Source: Herbinix sp.
GTDB taxonomy: Bacteria > Bacillota > Clostridia > Lachnospirales > Lachnospiraceae
NCBI GenBank assembly: GCA_029240245.1
Contig: JARBTJ010000014.1
Span: 1 to 64,000 of the forward strand
DNA length: 64,000 nt
Direction of reading: 5' to 3'
The translations under genes were made by a program, and so were the position numbers. Below are positions 45,131 through 54,501 of the stretch, piece by piece (position 1 is the stretch's first letter; every line of letters begins with the position of its first letter). Below the pieces are notes generated by a model. It saw nothing but the letters and a program-made list of their open reading frames with translations, searched no databases and had not been told where the DNA came from.

Positions 45131-46093
45131 TTATTTAAAGAATTCGTGTCCACCATGTCGGAAGAGCCTATCCAGCTCCTTATCGAACCATTTAACATTC
45201 TTCTTGGAGGAGGTTTTCCTTGCCATAAAGTAGAGAGCCCCTTTTGAATAATCCTCTCCTTCTAAGGCCCGTTTCACTGCTTCCTTTGTATCCTTCGAAA
45301 CACTAACCGACCAGTACCTTTCATCAGCGATTGGGGAAAATTGATAATCACCGTTCACTTTCTGAAAAATAACCTTTTCAATGGAATCCGGAAATTCATC
45401 ATCAGAAATTCGGTTGAAAACTACATTAGCAATTAAAATCTTTCCTACCATATCTTCTCCTGAGGCCTCTGCTTCCACAATACGTTCCAGCATTCGCATC
45501 TCAGACTTTGTTACATCATAAATAAAATTGTTGTTATCTTCTGTGACAGATATACTCTCTTCTGCCTCATCTTTTTCTTCTGCGTCTTTTGACTCCTCCG
45601 CTTTTGTCTTATCCTCCGCTGACTTTTCGTCTACCGGTTTTTCTTTCTTTACCGTATCTGCAACTACTTCCGAATTTGTCTGAGATAGGATTTTATTGTT
45701 ATCCTCTCCCTGACTGCTTCCTGTGTCATCCGGTTCCGCACCGAAGGATGATATAACTGAAATCTTTGGTTCCTGTATACCATAAGGATTAATCAAATTT
45801 TCCTGTAGTATCTGTATATCCTGGTTTGACTGTCTGTAACTAAGAAGGTAACCGTCCGAAGCTTTCCCTGCTGGCTCCTGTTCGATCCCGTCTTTTTCTG
45901 TTTTCAGATTCTCTTCTTGTGCTTCTTCAACCTGTTTGCCATTCCCTGCAGCAGCGGATTTAATAGTATAAAATAAATCCGAGCCAAGAACCAGCATAAG
46001 GAAGGATAAAATGTATGCTGTAATAACCATTACGATACCATGATGATTCTCATGCAATTTTATCTTTTGAAGAAACAAATTTATTTTTGACAT
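45131..46093 (-). CDS. Membrane-anchored cell-wall hydrolase (SleB/CwlJ domain)
   Basis: A 320-residue protein: short basic N-terminus, one membrane helix (about residues 18-40, GIVMVITAYILSFLMLVLGSDLF), a long Glu/Lys/Asp-rich linker (residues about 50-195, with runs such as EKSAEDKTKAEESKDAEEKDEAEES), and a C-terminal Hydrolase_2 domain ('MLERIVEAEASGEDMVGKILIANVVFNRISDDEFPDSIEKVIFQK...YQFSPIADERYW...ALYFMARK'). In spores, SleB and CwlJ degrade the cortex during germination; this form, with anchor and spacer, could act on the vegetative wall. The catalytic Glu is in VEAEASGE. I start at the ATG at 46093 because AGGAGAAAAG is close upstream; an extended frame reaches 46162. Confidence 0.86.
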   Translation of the reverse strand: MSKINLFLQKIKLHENHHGIVMVITAYILSFLMLVLGSDLFYTIKSAAAGNGKQVEEAQEENLKTEKDGIEQEPAGKASDGYLLSYRQSNQDIQILQENLINPYGIQEPKISVISSFGAEPDDTGSSQGEDNNKILSQTNSEVVADTVKKEKPVDEKSAEDKTKAEESKDAEEKDEAEESISVTEDNNNFIYDVTKSEMRMLERIVEAEASGEDMVGKILIANVVFNRISDDEFPDSIEKVIFQKVNGDYQFSPIADERYWSVSVSKDTKEAVKRALEGEDYSKGALYFMARKTSSKKNVKWFDKELDRLFRHGGHEFFK

Positions 46094-46558
46094 AAACTTT
46101 TCTCCTTTTCTTAGACTTAGGTTTATATGGATGGATATCTGTGTACTGATAAACATTTCCATTTAATGGAACTACCTAATGCTATTCTGCATTATAGGTA
46201 AATTGGTTTTTTGTGTCAATAACTTAAGATCATTTTCGTTATAAGCTACGATAATGAATTTCCTCTTTTTTACATCTATTGTATATTTTAACAATGTAGT
46301 AATATATTTACATGTATATTTTATACTATTTGCACAAGATATTTTTAACAAATTATTAACTATATATTAAATATTTTATTCATAACTTTTCAACTTATGC
46401 ATGTACTACTGTTTTAGTATACTTTCCAGTGCCTGAAAATGGCATTCTACATGAATAGTATTTTACAATTCCACCCTATTTTCTAACGGTTGCGGTTTCC
46501 TATGGTATCTGATATAGTAAAAAGGCGTTTACGAAACTGTATAGTTTTTGTTATTTCA

Positions 46559-46636
46559 CACACAACACATACTATTCCTCCGCTTAAGCGTTTCCTACGG
46601 GCTTAACTTCCGCTCCGGAGTAGTATATGTTGTGTG
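46559..46636. repeat. Long inverted repeat upstream of the AP2/HNH-like gene
   Basis: CACACAACACATACTATTCC (46559-46578) and GGAGTAGTATATGTTGTGTG (46617-46636) are complementary at 18 of 20 positions around a 38-base middle that itself contains CGCTTAAGCG. It ends 70 bases before the start of the AP2-like gene. The other parts of 46094-46706 are AT-rich with no gene seen. Confidence 0.8.
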
Positions 46637-46706
46637 CGCAATTAACACTGAATATGAGTTTCGCAATTGCCTTCTGCTATAGTAAATTCAGGGGGGTGAT
46701 AATGAT

Positions 46707-47507
46707 ATGTTACCCGGTGTTTTCCCGGCTGTTAAAAAGAACGGTGAAGCCTATTACAGAGCTTCCATTACCTACAAATCCAAACATATCAGTCTTGGGA
46801 GCTTTTCACTCGAAAAAGATGCTAATCTGGCTTACCTGCTTGCAGGTGAAGTACTTACCCCCGGCAGCCCTTTTACGATTGATAGCTATCCGAATCAATG
46901 CGTTCTTCCCTTGCATAAATGGGTAGTTTTGATTAATTTCCGCGATAATGGGATCTATTTTAAGAATCCAATCTATATAAAAAAGCGGTATTTCATCTAT
47001 CATATCGATAGGAACACCGCCTTAAAGTTTGACGCCGAAGATTTATTCTATTATGCACACCGCAAGATATTGAAGCGGGGAGGCCATCTGTTTGTATCCG
47101 ATTATGGAATGCAGATTAATGTTCTCTCCCGCTACGGCATTAAGAATTATGCTGTTCCGGGAAGAGATTACAGATTTATTAACGGAGATGACACGGATTA
47201 TCGCTATCATAATATTGAGATTATCAACCGTTTTCACGGTGTGACTAAATCATTCCACAGAAATAATCCTGTTTTTACAGCAAAAATACATATTAACGGT
47301 GACTTTCTGGTCGGACATTATAAGACAGAACAGGAAGCGGCAATTGCATATAACAAAGCAGTTTTAATTTTGCAGAATGCAGGATTTAAAAAGAATTATC
47401 CTCAAAATTATATCGATGATTTTGATGAGATCAGTTATGCCTCTATTTTTCAGCGGCTTAGAATATCAAAGAAGCTTTTAGCTTATGCAGAATCAATAGG
47501 AGAATAA
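46707..47507 (+). CDS. AP2-like DNA-binding protein with degenerate HNH-like centre
   Basis: A 266-residue soluble protein with two AP2-like segments: N-terminal 'GVFPAVKKNGEAYYRASITYKSKHISLGSFSLEKDANLAYLLAGEVL' and C-terminal 'GVTKSFHRNNPVFTAKIHINGDFLVGHYKTEQEAAIAYNKAVLIL', each with the three-strand-plus-helix pattern of AP2 domains from homing endonucleases. Between them 'NYAVPGRDYRFINGDDTDYRYHNIEIINRFHG' aligns in layout with the HNH motif ('VDHINGDxxDNRxxNL'), but the catalytic His is replaced, so nuclease activity is unlikely. It looks like a domesticated or dead homing-type nuclease used as a DNA-binding factor. GGGGGG lies about ten bases before the ATG. No partner gene; a long inverted repeat lies upstream. 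Confidence 0.7.
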   Translation: MLPGVFPAVKKNGEAYYRASITYKSKHISLGSFSLEKDANLAYLLAGEVLTPGSPFTIDSYPNQCVLPLHKWVVLINFRDNGIYFKNPIYIKKRYFIYHIDRNTALKFDAEDLFYYAHRKILKRGGHLFVSDYGMQINVLSRYGIKNYAVPGRDYRFINGDDTDYRYHNIEIINRFHGVTKSFHRNNPVFTAKIHINGDFLVGHYKTEQEAAIAYNKAVLILQNAGFKKNYPQNYIDDFDEISYASIFQRLRISKKLLAYAESIGE

Positions 47508-47660
47508 GAGTTTGGCTAATTTTTCCTTTTAGGGATACATATATTTACATATCTCCCATAAATGTTAACAATGTTTTAATTTTTTAAAAAAGACTACCTT
47601 TATTTGAAATATGTGATATAATATGGTTATATTTTTTCTTCTTCCGTTTTCATAGTTTCG

Positions 47661-47751
47661 CAAATTGAAGCCATGGGTAAAATCTTGCAGGTGTAATCGG
47701 TACATTCGGATTGTACTGACTTGTATACAAGATAACCCATGGCTCAATTTG
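47661..47751. repeat. Long inverted repeat with 24-27 bp arms
   Basis: The left arm (47661-47687) begins CAAATTGAAGCCATGGGT; the right arm (47728-47751) ends ACCCATGGCTCAATTTG. They pair over about 24 bases with a few bulges around a 40-base loop. It lies 17 bases beyond the histidine kinase stop and 150 bases beyond the AP2-like gene. On the plus strand TTTTT follows, so it may be a terminator of rightward transcripts. Confidence 0.65.
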
Positions 47752-47767
47752 TTTTTCGCTTAATTTA

Positions 47768-48859
47768 TTATAATAGATTCGTTTGTGGCTCATTTGGCAA
47801 ACTAACCGTAAAAATGGTTCCGTCGGTATCACTCTTAGCGGATATTGATCCCCCATGCATTAAAACAATGCTCTGGGCGATAGCGAGACCAAGTCCGCTC
47901 CCTCCTGTCTCACTGGATCTCGAGGATTCCACACGGTAAAAACGTTGGAATATCTGCTCCAAATCCTTCTTTGGTATGATTTCACCGTAATTCGTCACGG
48001 TTATAGTCACATCACCTTCATTCTTAATCAGATGAAATAGAACCTTCTTACCTTCCCTTCCATATTTAATAGCGTTACTAATCAGATTAGCAAGAGCCCG
48101 GGCTAATAAGTTCCCATCTGCCTTTATTACTGCTGCCGAAAGGTCTGTTGTAAATTCATATTCTAATTGGTTATCCGTAAAGCTCGGATAAAACTCATCC
48201 AGTAATTGATTGATTAGCTTCACCATATCTACTTCCGAGTATGCGGCCTTCACCTCGCCGAAATTAAACTTGGTATAGGTAAACAAATCTTCGATCAGCT
48301 TCTCCAGACGTTTTGATTTACTGTAGGCAATTTCAATGTATTTTTTCTGCGTTTCCTTTGTTAACTCTTTGGAGGAAACTAAGTCCAGATAACCAATGAT
48401 GGAGGTAAGCGGAGTCCGTAAATCATGGGCAACGCTGGTAATGAGTTCATTCTTGGCATATTCACTCCGTCGTTCATTTTCCATGATTTCCTTAATATCA
48501 TCAGCCATTTTATTGAGTTTTTCTGCAATCAAAGCAAATTCATCTTCATTTTTAATTATGATGCGATTGTCCAGATTTCCTAGGGATATCTCATTGATTC
48601 CCTCAGCAATTTCCTTAATATAGCTGATAAATTTTCTGGTTAACAGCAGGAAAAATACTATGAACAGGATAACTCCAATGGTGATTGTAATTACAGTAAT
48701 CAGGGCTGTCGATAAATTTGAAAGCTCTCCCTCACTATCTCTCAATACAATATAAAAACCAATATGAATCATCGCTATGGACAGCAATGCATATAACAGG
48801 CTGAGTAGGCTGTATAGGACTATTTCAAAACGAAAGCTCTTAAAGATATTATTCTTCAA
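47768..48859 (-). CDS. Sensor histidine kinase
   Basis: Membrane kinase of 363 residues: two helices (about 12-35 and 50-75) with only a short outside loop, a HAMP domain (about 75-125), HisKA with the phospho-accepting His in 'SVAHDLRTPLTSIIGYLDL', and HATPase_c with the N box 'NLISNAIKYG', a G1-type turn and 'GGSGLGLAIAQSIVLMHGG'. The short loop suggests sensing within or near the membrane. The gene overlaps the end of the response regulator gene by 11 bases, so both are translated together. The layout is like VanS/SasA-type kinases; ligand unknown. Confidence 0.93.
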   Translation of the reverse strand: MKNNIFKSFRFEIVLYSLLSLLYALLSIAMIHIGFYIVLRDSEGELSNLSTALITVITITIGVILFIVFFLLLTRKFISYIKEIAEGINEISLGNLDNRIIIKNEDEFALIAEKLNKMADDIKEIMENERRSEYAKNELITSVAHDLRTPLTSIIGYLDLVSSKELTKETQKKYIEIAYSKSKRLEKLIEDLFTYTKFNFGEVKAAYSEVDMVKLINQLLDEFYPSFTDNQLEYEFTTDLSAAVIKADGNLLARALANLISNAIKYGREGKKVLFHLIKNEGDVTITVTNYGEIIPKKDLEQIFQRFYRVESSRSSETGGSGLGLAIAQSIVLMHGGSISAKSDTDGTIFTVSLPNEPQTNLL

Positions 48860-49550
48860 TTTTATATCCCACTCCCCATACAGTTTTTATAATTTGGGAA
48901 TTACGAGAATCCATTTCAATTTTCTCTCTTATTCTGCGGATGTGAACCATGACCGTATTGTTGGCCTCATACATTTTTTCATTCCAGACCCGCTCAAATA
49001 TTTCATCAGTCGAAAATACCCTGCCAACATTGCATGCAAGCAGATATAAAATATCAAATTCGATCGGTGTCAGCTTTACGTCCTTACCATACGCATTCAC
49101 TTTATGATTTTCTTTATTTATTACCAGATGATCCAGTACAATCTCCTTGTCCTGTTTTTCGTCATGGGAACCTGGGTTAAACTTCGTAAATCTTCTCAAC
49201 TGGGATTTTACCCTGGCAGTCAGTTCTAACGGATTAAAAGGTTTTGTCACATAATCATCGGCTCCGGTACCCAAACCAATGATTTTATCGAGATCAGCCG
49301 ATCTTGCGCTAAGCATGATGATAGGAACCGTGTTTGTCTCGCGGATTTTTTTACACATGGTAAGTCCATCCATACCCGGCATCATGATATCTAATATCAC
49401 AAGCTGTATATCCGAATTTTCCAAAATTTGAAGACCTTCTCTCGCACTGTTCGCCTTTTTTACCTGATACCCCTCACTGACCAGATGAATCTCCACAAGG
49501 TCTGCAATTTCTCTATCATCATCCACAACCAGAATTTCAATCTGTTCCAT
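48849..49550 (-). CDS. OmpR/PhoB-type response regulator
   Basis: Cytosolic regulator of 233 residues: receiver domain with the phosphorylated Asp in 'LVILDIMMPGMDG' and acidic pocket 'VVDDDRE', switch 'MLSARS' and Lys in 'VTKPFNP', then a winged-helix DNA-binding domain ending 'TVMVHIRRIREKIEMDSRNSQIIKTVWGVGYKIEE'. It is transcribed with the histidine kinase that follows. VanR/ResD-like in build; target genes unknown. GGAG precedes the ATG. Confidence 0.94.
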   Translation of the reverse strand: MEQIEILVVDDDREIADLVEIHLVSEGYQVKKANSAREGLQILENSDIQLVILDIMMPGMDGLTMCKKIRETNTVPIIMLSARSADLDKIIGLGTGADDYVTKPFNPLELTARVKSQLRRFTKFNPGSHDEKQDKEIVLDHLVINKENHKVNAYGKDVKLTPIEFDILYLLACNVGRVFSTDEIFERVWNEKMYEANNTVMVHIRRIREKIEMDSRNSQIIKTVWGVGYKIEE

Positions 49551-49737
49551 TCCCTGTTCTCCTTTATTGCATGACTATATACAATTTATGATTTTATATT
49601 AATTATTTTATCATAAATTATATTTTAATCTTTACTTTTTTCTTAATTTTCTGTAATTCCTTCCTGAAAGTAGTGATCAATTCCTTATAAATACCTATGC
49701 TACAGCAACCTTCCTTCTGATTGGTAAAGGATTGTCA

Positions 49738-49766
49738 TTTACATTTAGCATTGCTCATGTTAGAAT
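49738..49766 (+). promoter_or_regulatory. Promoter of rnpB
   Basis: TTTACA (49738-49743), 17 bases, TAGAAT (49761-49766). Initiation near 49773 fits the 5' end of the RNase P RNA. Confidence 0.75.
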
Positions 49767-49774
49767 ACAATCTG

Positions 49775-50156
49775 TGAGCAGCACAGATGGTCGCACCTTT
49801 TATAAAGGTGAGGAAAGTCCGGGCTTCACAGGGCAGGGTGCCGGATAACGTCCGGTGGAGGCGACTCCAAGGCTAGTGCAACAGAAATATACCGCCTGGC
49901 AATGCTTTGACTTGTCAAAGAGATTGTTTAGGTAAGGATGGAAAGGTGGCTTAAGAGACCACCGCCCTTCTGGTAACAGGAGGGGCAGATGTAAACCCCA
50001 CTCGAAGCAAGACCGAACAGAAAGCGATACGGTTGCCCGCCGTGCTTTCGGGTTGGCCGCGTAGCATAAGCGAAAGCTTTTGCTGGAGCCGCATGGTAAC
50101 ATGCGGTCAAGATAGATGACCATTCACGACAGAACCCGGCTTATCGTTCTGCTCTC
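49775..50156 (+). ncRNA. rnpB: RNase P RNA
   Basis: The universal RNase P core is present: GAGGAAAGTCCGGGC near the 5' end, ACAGAAATATACCGCC, GGTAAGGATGGAAAGGTG, and the 3' part ACAGAACCCGGCTTAT. The ends TGAGCAG (49775-49781) and CTGCTCTCA (50149-50157) pair as helix P1. At about 382 nt it has the size of the ancestral type A form, not the Bacillus type B, consistent with clostridia. Type A against B is judged by eye. Its own promoter and terminator flank it. Confidence 0.94.
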
Positions 50157-50170
50157 ATCAAAAAAGTATA

Positions 50171-50197
50171 AACACTCGCAGCCGCGGGTGTTTTTTT
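50171..50197 (+). terminator. Terminator of rnpB
   Basis: AACACTCGC, a four-base loop and GCGGGTGTT followed by T5, nested in outer arms AAAAAGTAT and ATACTTTTT. Beyond it (50198-50483) two copies of TAATACTGAGTTCTTTATTC lie 35 bases apart (50224 and 50259); no gene is seen there. Confidence 0.8.
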
Positions 50198-50483
50198 CAT
50201 ACTTTTTTCTTTATTAAATTAAATAATACTGAGTTCTTTATTCCTTTAATTAATTAAATAATACTGAGTTCTTTATTCCTTTCATTAATTACATTTTATT
50301 TTTCGCTCTATTAAGATTAAGGTGTCATTAGCACCTTCGTGTTTTCCGGCTATAATATATTGCTCTTGCGTGCTTGCTTGCATATCAAAACATTGTAAAT
50401 GGAAATGTGCGTAGCACCATTTTACACTTTAATCCCATTAGGCTTCTCATCTATTATAAACAAATCACTATTCGAAAATCTGA

Positions 50484-52142
50484 TTACACATGAAAGCAGC
50501 TTCCCCCCACAAACTCCTTTAAAATGGAATTCTGTGGTACCGTCTCACTGGGAGTTCCGATAAAATAATCCAGGAATTTTAACAATCGTTTCGCCTCAAC
50601 ATATTCCTCACAATTACGGTCAATACCAAACAAAATCGGTTCAGCGTACTGTTTCAGTACCGCAAGTTCATAAATTAAAGCTGAATTAAACATTATGTCG
50701 GCATCCTCCTGGAACGGAAAAATATTTTCTTCCTCTCCCCTTCTTACAGAGGGCCACATAGAAATCGTTGTTTTCGCCGATGCCCCCCTGGTTCTAGCAT
50801 CACGTACCATTCTTCTTAACAGTCTGCCATCAGTCGTCGGAATCCGGTTATGCTCATCGATATTTAACTGTGTCAACGCACTGATATAGATTTTATATTT
50901 GCTTTCTCTGGGCAAAGAATAGGATAACGCATCATTTAAACCATGGATTCCTTCAATCACAAGGATGTCATCGGGACCTAAGGTCATATAGTTACCTTTA
51001 TACTCTCTTCTACCGGTGATAAAATTAAAATTAGGAATTTCCACGTTTTTTCCGTTCATCAAATCGGCCATATCCTGGTTAAACTGCTCTAAATCAATCG
51101 CGTGGAGGCTTTCAAAATTATAATTTCCATATTCATCCTTCGGAGTCTTTTCACGGTCAACAAAATAATTATCCACCGCGACCGGGTGCGGTTTAAAGCC
51201 GTGAGCCTTTAATTGAATACTGAGCCTGTGGGAGAATGTAGTTTTCCCGGAGGAGGAGGGACCAGCAATCATGATAAATTTCTTTCCTCCCGCCATTTTA
51301 ATCGCTTCAGCAATATCACTGATTTTCTTTTCCTGTAGTGCTTCCGCCACTAAAATCAAATCATTCATCTTTCCCTGGGCTACGATATCATTCAATGCTC
51401 CAACATTCTCAATATTCATCATCTTAGCCCATTGGTTTGATTCCTTTAACGTATAAAAAAGCTTTTTCTGCGGTATAAAGGGATCCACTATCGTCGGCGT
51501 TTTATTTTCCGGCATTAATAACAGAAATCCCCCCTCATAATCTAACAGATCAAAATACTTTAGCATCCCAGAGCTCGGGGGCATATATCCGTAATAATAA
51601 TCTTCAAAACCATCCAAATTATATATATTTGCTTTTGAAACCCTGCGGTAACGAAATAATTTTTCTTTATCAAACATATGGTAATGGCGAAACAGCTCTA
51701 TTGCATCATCCGTCCCAATACTTCGCTTCGCAAATGGGAGATCCTTATTAATAATTTTTCTCATTCGCTCTTTCACAGCATTAATCCGCTCCATGCTTAA
51801 AGGTATTTTCCCTGTATAATCACAGTACAGTCCATTACCGATGGAATATTCCACGGAAACCTTATCTATATTTTCAGAACCAAACTCGGCATAGAAAGCC
51901 TTTAGCATAACTAAAATCATACCACGGGTGTAGGTTTTATGGCCAGCGTCATCCGCAGTTGTGACAAAACGAACGGAACAATCCTCACTTACCGGTTTAA
52001 ACAACTCGCGTAACTTCTGATTTACAAATGCTAAAATGATATCATGATTAAATTCCTTTTGAAAATCCCTGCTGATTTCAAGCAGGGTTGTATTCTGTGG
52101 ATATTCATGAATTTTATTATTAATTTCTACCTTAACATTCAT
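50484..52142 (-). CDS. Nucleoside kinase with TGS domain (uridine kinase-like)
   Basis: A 552-residue cytosolic protein. The first 70 residues look like a TGS domain ('NNKIHEYPQNTTLLEISRDFQ'), residues about 75-230 resemble the threonyl-tRNA synthetase second additional domain, and residues 285-500 form a uridine kinase/PRK-type P-loop domain: Walker A 'GPSSSGKTTFSHRL', 'VDNYFVDREKTP', 'VIEGIHGLND', 'RMVRDARTRGASAKTTISMW'. Such fusions are common in clostridia and annotated as nucleoside or uridine kinase; the substrate is not proven. Ribosome binding site AGAGAGG ahead of the ATG. A single gene. Confidence 0.88.
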   Translation of the reverse strand: MNVKVEINNKIHEYPQNTTLLEISRDFQKEFNHDIILAFVNQKLRELFKPVSEDCSVRFVTTADDAGHKTYTRGMILVMLKAFYAEFGSENIDKVSVEYSIGNGLYCDYTGKIPLSMERINAVKERMRKIINKDLPFAKRSIGTDDAIELFRHYHMFDKEKLFRYRRVSKANIYNLDGFEDYYYGYMPPSSGMLKYFDLLDYEGGFLLLMPENKTPTIVDPFIPQKKLFYTLKESNQWAKMMNIENVGALNDIVAQGKMNDLILVAEALQEKKISDIAEAIKMAGGKKFIMIAGPSSSGKTTFSHRLSIQLKAHGFKPHPVAVDNYFVDREKTPKDEYGNYNFESLHAIDLEQFNQDMADLMNGKNVEIPNFNFITGRREYKGNYMTLGPDDILVIEGIHGLNDALSYSLPRESKYKIYISALTQLNIDEHNRIPTTDGRLLRRMVRDARTRGASAKTTISMWPSVRRGEEENIFPFQEDADIMFNSALIYELAVLKQYAEPILFGIDRNCEEYVEAKRLLKFLDYFIGTPSETVPQNSILKEFVGGSCFHV

Positions 52143-52263
52143 TGTGGTAAACCTCTCTTTCGCTATCTATGTTCTGTAGTTATGCTTCCCCAGCATTTAT
52201 TTCATGCATACAAATGGAGGCACTTGCTACTAGAATATAATTTTACTACCTTTATATAAGTTA

Positions 52264-52980
52264 TTAATTATTATAATAACCCCTTCCTTTGACAATCCGA
52301 TCTATTTTTTCCTTTAATTCCTGTTGTCTTAACCTGGACTTTTCCGTCGTCTCAGACAGAAACTCCCTCATAATATTCTCACAAATGCTTTGTTCCCTGA
52401 CTAAATATTCCATCAAAACCGGGTGGCGCTGCTCAAGTAAAAGCCTTCCAAAGTAAAAATGCTCCTCCTCGGTTAATTCATAAGTCTTTTCGTCTGTTAC
52501 GAGCTCTTTGGCTTGTGCTCTCATCATGACATAATATTTACCATCTTCCAGCAACATATTCTCAGAGGTTATCAGGAAGCCAATCTCACAAAGCATTTGC
52601 CGAACCAGATGGATTTCCGACTGGGGCTGTAAGACCAGCTCACGGATATTTCTGACAACCTCCATCCGTTTAGAAAGAATTTGTATGGTCAGGGCTCCAC
52701 CCATTCCTGCTATCAATATGGTATCCGCTTCATGTTCGTTAAGTTTCTCTAATCCATCCGATTTTCTTACGTCAATCCTGTCACCGAAGCCATATTTAAT
52801 AATGTTTATTTTAGCCCGATCAATCGGTCCCTGGTTTACATCCATGGCGATTACATGAGGTGAAATATGTTTCTCTGTCAGATAAATTGCGGTATATGCA
52901 TGGTCACACCCCACATCTGCAACCCGGTTTCCCGGTGTAACAAGGCTTGCCACGGCTTGTAAACGTTTTGACAACTGCAT
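52264..52980 (-). CDS. trmK: tRNA (adenine(22)-N1)-methyltransferase
   Basis: A 238-residue SAM-dependent enzyme that methylates A22 of some tRNAs. The 'KRLQAVASLVTPGNRVADVGCDHAYTAIYLTEK' SAM-binding start, 'DTILIAGMGGALTIQIL' and 'LVLQPQSEIHLVRQML' are diagnostic. It follows rpoD in the same direction, as it usually does in Firmicutes, but a terminator-like hairpin lies between them. Confidence 0.93.
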   Translation of the reverse strand: MQLSKRLQAVASLVTPGNRVADVGCDHAYTAIYLTEKHISPHVIAMDVNQGPIDRAKINIIKYGFGDRIDVRKSDGLEKLNEHEADTILIAGMGGALTIQILSKRMEVVRNIRELVLQPQSEIHLVRQMLCEIGFLITSENMLLEDGKYYVMMRAQAKELVTDEKTYELTEEEHFYFGRLLLEQRHPVLMEYLVREQSICENIMREFLSETTEKSRLRQQELKEKIDRIVKGRGYYNN

Positions 52981-53157
52981 TTTCAGTCTCCATTTTCGTA
53001 TTTTTAATATCTTACCATAATTTTGTGCATATTACTACTAAAAGAGGCAGCAAATTAATCTATCGAATTATCGGTTTCCTCCCGGTTTTCCTCCGAGACT
53101 CTTATGATTGTTTGTTGTATAGCGACTGTGTAATTATCCTCTTCTTTTCCATTGTCA

Positions 53158-53205
53158 AAGACCCTGTAGGCCGACATAACAAGGTGTCTGCCTACAGGGT
53201 CTTGT
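53158..53205 (-). terminator. Hairpin between rpoD and trmK
   Basis: AAGACCCTGTAGGC and GCCTACAGGGTCTT pair perfectly (14 bp) around an 18-base loop. On the minus strand it follows the rpoD stop at 53292 by about 87 bases; only a weak T stretch follows. In the remaining gap (52981-53291) I see no gene. Confidence 0.65.
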
Positions 53206-53291
53206 ATCGTAAATCCTTATCATAATAAAATAATATTATCAATTGTTTCTATAAGTGTCGAAAGGTGCTACGCACATTAATTACCCATTTT

Positions 53292-54389
53292 TTACTCCAA
53301 ATAATCCTTTAGCTTCCGACTACGGCTCGGATGTCTTAATTTGCGAAGAGCCTTTGCTTCAATCTGGCGGATACGTTCTCTGGTAACGTTAAATTCTTTC
53401 CCTACTTCCTCTAAGGTACGGGCACGTCCATCATCTAAACCGAATCTAAGACGAAGTACCTTCTGCTCCCGTTCTGTTAAAGTACCCAGCACTTCTACCA
53501 ACTGCTCCTTTAATAAGGTAAATGCTGCTGCATCCGCAGGTACCGGTACATTATCATCCTGGATAAAGTCGCCAAGGTGGCTGTCCTCTTCTTCACCGAT
53601 TGGCGTCTCTAAGGATACGGGTTCCTGAGATATCTTCTGGATTTCTCTTACTCGCTCCACCGGCATATTCATTACTTCGGAGATCTCCTCCGGAGAAGGC
53701 TCTCTTCCAAGTTCCTGTAGGAGCTGTCTCTGAACACGTGTTAATTTATTAATGGTTTCTACCATATGAACCGGTATACGAATCGTTCTGGCCTGGTCAG
53801 CAATTGCTCTGGTTATAGCCTGCCTGATCCACCAGGTAGCATAAGTACTGAACTTGTAACCTTTTCTATAATCAAATTTTTCTACCGCCTTGATTAGTCC
53901 CAAATTACCTTCCTGAATTAAGTCAAGGAATAACATACCGCGTCCGACATAACGTTTCGCGATACTTACAACAAGACGAAGATTTGCTTCTGCCAGTCTT
54001 TTTTTGGCATAATCATCACCGTCCTCCATTCTCCTCGCCAGCTCTATTTCTTCATCCGCATTTAAAAGAGGAACCTTACCAATTTCTTTTAAATACATAC
54101 GGACAGGATCTTCTATATTGATACCCTCCGGTATTGTTAAATCAATGGGTTCTATTTCTTCATCCTCATCCAGAATGATATCTTCTTCCTCATCTTCTTC
54201 CGAAATTCTTAAGACATCGACATTATGTTTATCAAGATAGTCATATATCTTTTCGATGCGCTGTGCATCCAATTCCATATCTGCAAAAAAATCATTTACT
54301 TCCTGAAATTCCAGGACATTTTTCTTCTTTTCGGCAAAAGCAAGCAATTCTTTCAACCGCTCTGTAAATTTAACAATATTCTCGTCCAT
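53292..54389 (-). CDS. rpoD: Primary RNA polymerase sigma factor RpoD (SigA)
   Basis: Housekeeping sigma factor of 365 residues, the Firmicute size, without the large insertion of proteobacterial RpoD. Region 1.2 '[81 protein letters not shown]', region 2.4 '[38 protein letters not shown]' and region 4.2 '[40 protein letters not shown]' are complete; the N-terminal 80 residues carry the acidic stretch. It is last in dgt-dnaG-rpoD, with about 110 bases between dnaG and rpoD. The promoters described here follow its consensus. Confidence 0.97.
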   Translation of the reverse strand: MDENIVKFTERLKELLAFAEKKKNVLEFQEVNDFFADMELDAQRIEKIYDYLDKHNVDVLRISEEDEEEDIILDEDEEIEPIDLTIPEGINIEDPVRMYLKEIGKVPLLNADEEIELARRMEDGDDYAKKRLAEANLRLVVSIAKRYVGRGMLFLDLIQEGNLGLIKAVEKFDYRKGYKFSTYATWWIRQAITRAIADQARTIRIPVHMVETINKLTRVQRQLLQELGREPSPEEISEVMNMPVERVREIQKISQEPVSLETPIGEEEDSHLGDFIQDDNVPVPADAAAFTLLKEQLVEVLGTLTEREQKVLRLRFGLDDGRARTLEEVGKEFNVTRERIRQIEAKALRKLRHPSRSRKLKDYLE

Positions 54390-54501
54390 TGATAATCCTT
54401 CCTTCTTAAACTCTTTTTATATTCTAACCATCATTTGATGAAATATGCAATTTATGTTAGCCAGGCATCTCCCGTGGCCTTACAAAGACCTGATATCAAT
54501 A

